Assembly (NCBI RefSeq): GCF_051020975.1
Contig: NC_135034.1
Span: forward strand, 806,001 to 870,000
DNA from: Osmia lignaria lignaria
Lineage: Eukaryota > Arthropoda > Insecta > Hymenoptera > Megachilidae
Direction: 5' to 3'
DNA: 64,000 nt
Both the position numbers and the translations under genes were made by a program. The notes beneath the pieces were generated by a model. The model saw only the letters and a list, made by a program, of their open reading frames with translations. It was not told the origin of the DNA and did not search any database. Shown one piece after another: positions 15,991 to 27,447 of the stretch; the stretch's first letter is position 1, and each line of letters starts with the position of its first letter.

Positions 15991-18900
15991 AATATAGTGA
16001 TTACATCCCACAGATCAAGGTACCCACATTTAATAACAATATCATTAGTGCTACGTCCACATTACATATAATGTAGTATACTGATTCCTTCTCACAGATC
16101 AGTGTAGATTTAATAACACCATCATTCATACTATATCTACACGAGGTATAATGTAATATAGTGATTACATCCCACAGATCAATGTACATATAACAACAAC
16201 ATCATTCATACTATATCTACATTGGATATAATGTAATATACTGATCCCTGCCCACCGGTCAATGTACATTTAATAACAACATCATTCATACTATATCTAC
16301 ACGAGGTATAATGTAATATAGTGATTACGTCCCACAGATCAATGTACATATAACAACAACATCATTCATACTATATCTACATTGGATATAATGTAATATA
16401 CTGATCCCTTCCCACAGGTCAATGTACATACAATAGCAAAATCGTTATTACTATATCTACATTAGGTATAATGTAATGTATTCACTACATCCTACAGATC
16501 ATTGTACATTTAATAACATCATTCATGCTATAGCTAAGTTGGATATAATGTAATATACTGATCCTTTCCCACAGATCAAGGTAGCTACATTTAATAACAT
16601 TATCATTAATACTATATCTACATGAGATATAATGTTATATACTAATCCCTGCCCACAGATCAATGTATATTTAATAGCGATATCATTATTACTATATCTA
16701 CATTAGATATAATGTTATGTACTGATCCCTGCCCACAGTTAAATGTACCTATACTTAATAACAATATCATTAGAACTATATCCACATCATAAATAATGTA
16801 ATATACTGATTCCTTCCCACAGATCAACGTAGATTTAATAACAACATCATTCATACTATATCAATACTAGGTATAATGTAATATAGTGATTACATCCCAG
16901 AGATCAAGGTACATTTAATAATAACATCATTCATACTATATCTACATTGGATACAATGTAATATACTGATCCCTTCCCAAACGTCAATGTACATATAATA
17001 GCAAAATCGTTATTACTATATCTACACTAGGTATAATGTGATGTAGTGACTACATCCCACAGCTCGTTTTACATTTAATAAAAACATCATTCATGGTATA
17101 GCTAAATTGGATATAATGTTATATACTGATCCATTCCCACAGATCAATGTACATTTAGTAACACCATCATTCATACTATATCTACACTGGATATAATACA
17201 ATATACGGATTCCTCCCCACAGATCAATGTACATTTTATAACAACATCATTCATACTATATCTACATTGGATATAATGTAATATACTGATCCCTTCCCAA
17301 ACGTCAATGTACATATAATAGCAAAATCGTTATTACTATATCTATACTAGGTATAATGTAATATAGTGATTACATCCCACAGATCAAGGTACATTCTATA
17401 TCGATATCATTATTACTATATCTACATTAGATAAAATGTAATATACCGATCCCTTCCCACAGATCAAGGTGCCTACATTTTGTAACAATATCATTATTAC
17501 TATATCTTCATAAGATATAATGAAATATACTAATCCCTGCCCACAGATCAATGTATATTTAGTAGCGATATCACTATTACTATATCTACATTGGATACAA
17601 TGTAATATACTGAACCCTCCCCACAGATCAATGTACCTACATTTAACAACAATATCATTAATACTACGTCCACATTGCATATAATGTAATATGCTGATTC
17701 CTTGCCACAGATCAGTGTACATTTAATAACAACATGATTCATTACATATCTACATTGGGTACAATGTAATATAGTGATTACATCCCACAGAACAATGTAC
17801 ATGTAATATCGATATCATTACTACTATATCTACATTAGATATAATGTAATATACTGATCCCTGCCCATAGTTCAATGTACCTATATTTAATAACAATATC
17901 ATTAGTACTATATCCACATCACATATAATGTAATATACTGATTCCTTCCCACAGATCAATGTACATTTAACAACAGCATCATTCATACTATGTCTACATT
18001 GGATATAATGTAATATACTGATCCCTTCCCACAGATCAATGTACATATAATAACAATATCATTATTACTATAACTACACTAGATATAATGTATAAATACT
18101 GATTCCTTCCCTCAGATCAATGTACATTTAATATCGATATCATTATTACTATTTCTACATTAGATATAATGTAATATACTGATCCCTTCCCACAGATCAA
18201 GGTATCTACATATAATAACAATATCATTATTACTATATCTACACTAGATATAATGCAATAAACGGATTCCTTCCCACAGATCAATGTACATTTAATAACA
18301 ACATCATTCGTACTATATCTGCATTGGATATAATGTAATATACTGATCCCTTCCCACAGGTCAATGTACATACAATAGCAAAATCGTTATTACTATATCT
18401 ACATTACGTATAATGTAATGTACTTACTACATCCTACAGATCATTGTACATTTCATAACATCATTCATGCTATAGCTAAATTGGATATAATGTAATATAC
18501 TCACCCCTTCCCACAGATCAAGGTACCTACATTTAATAACAATATCATTATTACTACATCTACATTAGATATGAAGTAATATACTGATCCCTGCCCACAG
18601 TTCAATGTACCTATATTTAATAATTATATCATTAGTACTATATCCACATCATATATAATGTAATATACTGATTCCTTCCCACAGATCAATGTACAGTAAC
18701 AACAACATCATTCATGCTATGTCTACATTGGATATAATGTAATATACTGATCCCTTCCCACAGATCAATGTACATATAATAACAATATCATTATTACTAT
18801 AACTACACTAGATATAATGTAATATACTGATTCCTTCCCTCAGATCAATGTACATTTAATATCGATATCATTATTACTATTTCTACATTAGATATAATGT

Positions 18901-19880
18901 AATATACTGATCCCTTCCCACAGATCAATGTACATTTGGTAACACCATCATTCATACTATATCTACACTGGATATAATACAATATACGGATTCCTTCCCA
19001 CAGATCATTGTACATTTAATAACATCATTCATGCTATAGCTAAATTGGATATAATGTAATATATTGATCCTCTCCCACAGATCAAGGTAGCTACATTTAA
19101 TAACATTATCATTAATACTATATCTACATGAGATATAATTTTATATACTAATCCCTGCCCACAGATCAATGTATATTTAATAGCGATATCATTATTACTA
19201 TATCTACATTAGATATAATGTACTATACTGATCCCTGCCCACCGGTCAATGTACATTTAATAACAACATAGTTCATACTATATCTACACGAGGTATAATG
19301 TAATATAGTGATTACATCCCACAGATCAATGTACATATAACAACAACATCATTCATACTATATCTACATTGGATATAATGTAATATACTGATCCCTTCCC
19401 ACAGGTCAATGTACATATAATAGCATAATCGTTATTACTATATCTACATTAGGTATAATGTAATGTATTAACTACATCCTACCGATCATTGTACATTTAA
19501 TAACATCATTAATCCTATAGCTAAATTGGATATGATGTAATATACTGATCCTTTCCCACAGATCAAGGTAGCTACATTTAATAACAATATCATTATTACT
19601 ACATCTATATTAGATATAAAGTAATATACTGATCCCTGCCCACAGTTCAATGTACCTATATTTAATAATAATATCATTAGTACTATATCCACATCATATA
19701 TAATGAAATATACTGATTCCTTCCCACAGATCAATGTACATTAACAACAACATCATTCATGCTGTAGCTAAATTGGATATAATGTAATATACTGATCCCT
19801 GCCCACAGATCAATGTACGTACATTTAATAACAATATCATTAGTACTATGTCTACATTAGATATAATGTCATTTATACAT
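15991..19880. repeat. Satellite array, mosaic and partly diverged
   Basis: 80/84-bp monomers with more private substitutions than upstream. The segment at about 17396-18046 is a diverged copy of about 10244-10846, with landmarks 17548 and 17750 both offset by 7140 bp. Start-type monomers are seen at 18461 and near 19025. The region grades into the divergent zone to its right. No gene is seen. Confidence 0.85.
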
Positions 19881-22800
19881 TCATTCCCACAGAGCAATGT
19901 ACATTTAATAACAATATCATTAGCACTATATCTACATGCGATATAATGTAATATACTGATTCATTCCCACAGATCAATGTACATTTAATCACAATATCAT
20001 TATTACCATAACTACATTAGATATAATGTAATATATTGATTCCTTCCCACAGAGCAATGAACATTTAATAACAATATCATTGGTACTATATCTACATTAG
20101 ATATGTAATGTACATTTCATAGCAATATCATTATTACCATATCTACGTTAGATATAATGTAATATACTGATTCCTTCCCACAGATCAATGTACATTCAAT
20201 AACAATATCATTGGTACTATATCTACATTCGACATAATGTAATATAATGATTCATTCCCACAGATCAATCTACATTTAATAACAATATCATTATTACCAT
20301 CTCTACATTAGATATAATGTCATTTACAAATTCAGTCCCACAGATCAATGTACATTTAATAAGAATATCATTGGTACTATATCTACATTCGGTATAATGT
20401 AATATACTGATTCATTCCCACAGAACAATGCACATTTAATAACAATATCATTAGTACTATATCTACATTAGATATAATGACATATACAGATTCATTCCCA
20501 CAGATCAATGTATATTTAGTACCAATATCATTAGTACTATACCAACATTATATATGTAATGTAGATTTAATAACAATATCATTATTATCATATCTACATT
20601 AGATATAATGTAATATACCGATTCCTTCCCATAGGTCAATGTACATCTAATACCAATATCATTAGTACTATATCTACATTCGACATAATGTAATATACTG
20701 ATTCCTTCCCACAGATCAATGTACATTTGATAACAATATCATTAGTACTATATCTACATTCGATATAATGTTATATACTGATTCATTCCCACAGAACAAT
20801 GTACATTTAATACCAATATCATTAGTACTATACCTACATTATATATGTAATGTAGATTTAATAACAATATCATTATTACCATATCTACATTAGATATAAT
20901 GTATTATACCGATTCCTTCCCATAGATCAATGTACATCTAATACCAATATCATTAGTACCATATCTACATTCGACATAATGTAATATACTGATTCCTCCC
21001 GACAGATCAATGTTCATTTGATAACAATATCATTAGTACTATATCTACATTGGATGTAATGTTATATACTGATTCATTCCCACAGATCAATGTACATTTA
21101 ATACCAATATCATTAGTACTATACCTATATTTTATATGTAATGTAGATTGAATAACAATATCATTATTACCATATCTACATTAGATATAATGTAATATAC
21201 CGATTCATTCCCACAGATCAATGTACATTTAATAACAGTATCATTAGTACTATACCTACATTAGATATGTAATGTAGATTTAATAACAATATCATTATTG
21301 CCATATCTACATTAGATAGAGTGCAATATACGGATACGTTCCCACAGATCAATGTTCATTTAATAACAATATCATTGATATTATGTCTACATTCCATATG
21401 TAGTGTACATTTAACAACAAAATCGTTATTACCATATCTACATACGATAAAGTGTAATATACTGATTCCTTCCCACAGATCAATGGACATTTAATAACAA
21501 TATCATTAGTACTATACCAACATTAAATATGTAACGTAGATTTAATAACAATATCATTATTACCATGTCTACATTAGATACAATGTAATATACTGATTCC
21601 TTCCCACAGATCAATGTACATTTAATAACAGTATCATTATTTCTATATCTACACTAGATATAATGTCATATACAGATTCATTCCAACAGATCAATTTACA
21701 TTTAATCACAATATCGTTAGTACTATATCTACATTAAGTATGAAATGTAGATTTAATAACAATATGTTTATTACCATATCTACATTAGATATAATGTAAT
21801 ATGCTGATTCCTTCCCACAGATCAATGTACATTTCATACCAATATCATTAGTACTATATCTACATTAGATATGTAATGTACAATTAATAACAATATTATT
21901 ATTATCATATCAACATTAGATATAATGTAATATACTGATTACTACCGACAGATCAATGTAAATTTAATAACAATATCATTAACACATATCTACATTCGAT
22001 ATAACGTAATATACTGATTCATTCCCGCAGATCAATGTACATTTAATAACAATAACATTATTACTATATGTACAATATATATAATGTCATGTACAGATTC
22101 ATTCAAACAGATCAATGTACATTTAATCACAATATCATTAGTACTATATCTACATTCGATATAATGTAATATACTGATTCATTCCCACAGATCAATGTAC
22201 ATTTAACAACAATATCATTTTTACTATTTGTACAGTAGATATAATGTCATATTCAGATTCATTCCCGCAGATCAAAGTACATTTAATAACAATATCATTA
22301 GTACTACATCTACATTCGATATAATGTAATATACTGATTCCTTCCCACAGATCAATGTACATTTGATAGCAATATCATTATTACTACATCCACATTAGAT
22401 ATGTAATGTACATTTAATATGAATATCATCGGTACTATATCTACATTCGATATAATGTAATATACTGATACCTTCCCACAGATCAATGTACATTTAATAA
22501 CAATATCATTGGTACCATATCTACATTCGATACAATGTAACATAATGTTTCATTCCCACAGATCAATCTACATTTAATAACAATATCATTATTACCATCT
22601 CTACATTAGATATAATGTCATTTACAGATTCATTCCCACAGATCAATGTACATTTAATACCAATACCATTAGTACTATATCTACGTTAGATATGTAATGT
22701 ACAATTAATAGCAATATTATTATTACCATATCTACATTAGATATAATGTAATGTACTGATTCATTCCCATAGATCAATGTACATTTAATAACAATATCAT

Positions 22801-23469
22801 TAGTACTATACCTACATTAAATATGTAATGTAGATTTAATAACAATATCATTATTACTATATCTACAATAGATATAATGTCCTGTACAGATTCATTCCAA
22901 CAGATCAATGTACATTTAATCACAATATCATTAGTACTATATCTACATTCGATATAATGTAATCTACTTATTCGTTCCCACAGATCAATGTACATATAAT
23001 ACCAATATCATTAGTACTATATCTACATTAGATATCTACATTAGATATGTAATGTAGAATTAATAACAATATTATGATTACTATATCTAAATTTCATATA
23101 ATGTAATATACTGATTCATTCCCACAGATCAAAGTACATTTAATCACAATATCATTAGTACTATATCTGCATTACATGTTCATTTAATATCATTATTACC
23201 ATATCTACATTAGATATTATGTAATATACTCATTCCTTCCCACAGATCAATGTACATTTAGTAACAATATCATTAGTACTATATCTGCATTAGATATGTA
23301 ATGTACATTTAATACCAATATCATTAGTAGTATGTCTACATTAGATATGTAATGTACGTTTAATAACAATATCATTATTACCATATCCACATTAGATATA
23401 AGGTAATCTACTGATTACTACACACAGATCAGTGTACATTTAATAAGAATATCATTGGTACTATATCTA

Positions 23470-23930
23470 CATTCGATATAATGCAATATACTGATTCATT
23501 CCCACAGATCAGTGTACACTTAATACCAATATCATTAGTACTATATCTACATTCGATATAATGTAATATACTGATTCATTCCGACAGATTAATGTACATT
23601 TAATAACAATATCATTATTACTATATCTACAATAGATATGTAATGTTCATTTAATATGAATATCATTATTACCATACCTACAGTAGATATAATGTCATTT
23701 ACAGATTCATTCCCACAGATCAATGTACCTTTAATAACAATATCATTAGTACTATATCTACATTAGATATGTAATGATCATTTAAAAACAATATCATTAT
23801 TACCATATCTACATTAGATATGTAATGTACATTTAATACCAATATTATTAGTAGTATATCTACATTAGATATGTAATGTACATTTAATAACAGTATTATT
23901 ATTATCATATCTACATTAGATATAATGTAA
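23470..23930. repeat. Segmental duplication within divergent satellite, copy 1
   Basis: Matches about 26580-27040 at a constant offset of 3110 bp, checked at 23481/26591, 23641/26751, 23721/26831, 23771/26881 and 23891/27001. It shares private markers such as ATTCCGACAGATTAATG and GTAATGATCATTTAAAAACA, and contains a run of consecutive 51-bp monomers. Confidence 0.88.
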
Positions 23931-26579
23931 TATACTGATTCATTCCCACAGACCAATGCACATTTAATCACAATATCATTAGTACTATTCCTACATTAGA
24001 TATGTAATGTAGATTTAATAACAATATCATTATTACCATATCTACATTAGATATAATGCCATATACAGATTCCTTTCCACACATCAATGTAGATTTAATA
24101 ACAATATCATTAGTACTATATCTACATTCGATATAATGTGATATACTTATTCGTTCCCACAGATCAATGTACATTTAATAACAATATCATTAGTACTATA
24201 TCTACATTAGATATGTAATGTTCATTTAATAACAATATCATTAGTACTACATCTACATCCGATATAATGTAATATACTGATTCCTTCCCACAGATCAATG
24301 TACATTTGATAGCAATATCATTATTACTACATCCACATTAGATATGTAATGTACATTTAATATGAATATCATTGGTACTATATCTACATTCGATATAATG
24401 TATTATACCGATTCCTTCCCATAGATCAATGTACATCTAATACCAATATCATTAGTACCATATCTACATTCGACATAATGTAATATACTGATTCCTCCCG
24501 ACAGATCAATGTTCATTTGATAATAATATCATTAGTACTATATCTACATTGGATATAATGTTATATACTGATTCATTCCCACAGATCAATGTAGATATAA
24601 TACCAATATCATTAGTACTATATCTACGTTAGATATGTAATGTACAATTAATAGCAATATTATTATCACCATATCTACATTAGATATAATGCAATATACT
24701 GATTCATTCCCATAGATCAATGTACATTTAATAACAATATCGTTAGTACTATACCTACATTAAATATGTAATGTAGATTTAATAACAATATCATTATTAC
24801 TATATCTACAATAGATATAATGTCCTGTACAGATTCATTCCAACAGATCAATGTACATTTAATCACAATATCATTATTACCATATCTACATTAGATATTA
24901 TGTAATATACTCATTCCTTCCCACAGATCAAAGTACATTTAATAACAATATCATTAGTACTATATCTGCATTAGATATGTAATGTACATTTAATACCAAT
25001 ATCATTAGTAGTATATCTACATTAGATATGTAATGTACGTTTAATAACAATATCATTATTACCATATCCACATTAGATATAAGGTAATCTACTGATTACT
25101 ACACACAGATCAGTGTACAATTAATAACAATGTCATTAGTACTACATCTACATTCGATATTATTTAATATACTGATTTATTCCCACAGATCAATGTACAT
25201 TTAATAACAATATCATTATTACCATATCTACATTAGATATTATGTAATATACTGATTCCTTCCCACAGATCAATGTACATTTAATACCAATATCATTAGT
25301 ACTATATCTACATTAGATATAAGGTAATCTACTGATTACTACACACAGATCAGTGTACAATTAATAACAATGTCATTAGTACTACATCTACATTCGATAT
25401 TACTTAATATACTGATTTATTCCCACAGATCAGTGTACATTTAATACCAATATCATTAGTATTATATCCACATTAGATATGTAATGTTCACTTAATGACA
25501 ATATCATTATTACTATATCTACAATAGATATAATGTAATATACGGATTCATTCCCACAGATCAGTGTACATTTAATACCAACATCATCAGTACTATATCT
25601 ACATTAGATATGTAATGTTCATTTAATAACAATATCATTATTACCATATCTACATTAGATATAATGTAATATACTGATTCCTTCCCACAGATCAATGTAC
25701 ATTTATTAACAATATCATTGGTACTATATCTACATTCGATATAATGTAATATACTGATTCATTCCCACAGATCAATGTACATTTAATAGTGATATCATTA
25801 TTACTATATCTACATTACATCAAATGTAATGTACTGATTTCTTCCCACAGATCAAGATACCTATGTTTAGTGACAACATCATTAGTACTATATCTACATT
25901 CGATATAATGTAATATACTGATTCATTCCCACAGATCAATGTACATTTAATAACAATATCATTAGTACTATATCTACATTAGATATGTAATGTTCATTTA
26001 ATAACAATATCATTATTACCATATCTTCATTACATATTATGTAATATACTGATTCCTTCCCACAGATCAATGTACATTTAATCACAATATCATTATTACT
26101 ATATCTACAGTAGATATATTGTCATATTCAGATTCATTCCCACAGATCGAAGTACATTTATTCACAATATCATTATACTATATCTACATTAGATATGTAA
26201 TGTACATTTAATACCAATATCATTATTACCATACCTACATTGGATATTATGTAATATACTGATTCCTTCCCACAGATCAATGTACATTTGATGACAATAT
26301 CATTAGTACTATATCCACATTCGATATAATGTAATATACTTATTCGCTCCCACAGACCAATGTACATATAATACCAATATCATTAATCCAATTTCTACAT
26401 TAGATATGCAATGTACATTTAATAACAATATCATTATTACCATATCTACATTAGATATAATGTAATATACTGATTCATTCCCACAGATCAATGTGCATAT
26501 AATCCCAATATCATTGGTACTATATCTACATTACATATGTAATGTACATTTAATAACAATATCATTATTACCATATCCA

Positions 26580-27040
26580 CATTAAATATAATGCAATATA
26601 CTGATTCATTCCCACAGATCAGTGTACACTTAATACCAATATCATTAGTACTATATCTACATTCGATATAATGTAATATACTGATTCATTCCGACAGATT
26701 AATGTACATTTAATAACAATATCATTATTACTATATCTACAATAGATATGTAATGTTCATTTAATAACAATATCATTATTACCATACCTACAGTAGATAT
26801 AATGTCATTTACAGATTCATTCCCACAGATCAATGTACCTTTAATAACAATATCATTAGTACTATATCTACATTAGATATGTAATGATCATTTAAAAACA
26901 ATATCATTATTACCATATCTACATTAGATATGTAATGTACATTTAATACCAATATTATTAGTAGTATATCTACATTAGATATGTAATGTACATTTAATAA
27001 CAGTATTATTATTATCATATCTACATTAGATATAAGGTAA
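26580..27040. repeat. Segmental duplication within divergent satellite, copy 2
   Basis: Partner of 23470-23930 at an offset of 3110 bp. One visible difference is TTTAATATGAATATC in copy 1 versus TTTAATAACAATATC here. Downstream of about 27040 the two copies part company. Confidence 0.88.
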
Positions 27041-27447
27041 TCTACTGATTACTACACACAGATCAATGTACAATTAATAACAATGTCATTAGTACTACAT
27101 CTACATTCGATATTATTTAATATACTGATTCATTCCCACAGATGATTGTACATTTAATAACAATACCATTAGTACTATATCTACATTAGATATAATGACA
27201 TATACAGATTCATTCCCACAGATCAATGTACATTTAATAAGAATATCATTATTACCATATCTACATTAGATAGTATGTAATATACTGATTCCTTCACACA
27301 GATCAATGTACATTTAATAACAATATCATTAGTACTATATCTACATTCGATATAATGTAACATACTGATTCATTCCCACAGATCAGTGTACATTTAATTC
27401 CAATATCATTAGTATTATATCCACATTAGATATGCAATGTTCATTTA

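Noticed and set aside
41..27018. Dozens of minus-strand open frames of 60-112 codons in the left array, with recurring LLLNVGTLICGKGSVYYIIS-like words
   Set aside because: They track the satellite exactly: 84-bp monomers preserve the frame and 80-bp monomers shift it, giving near-identical 28-residue repeats that start and stop wherever the monomer pattern dictates. No domain, codon bias or independent conservation supports a gene.
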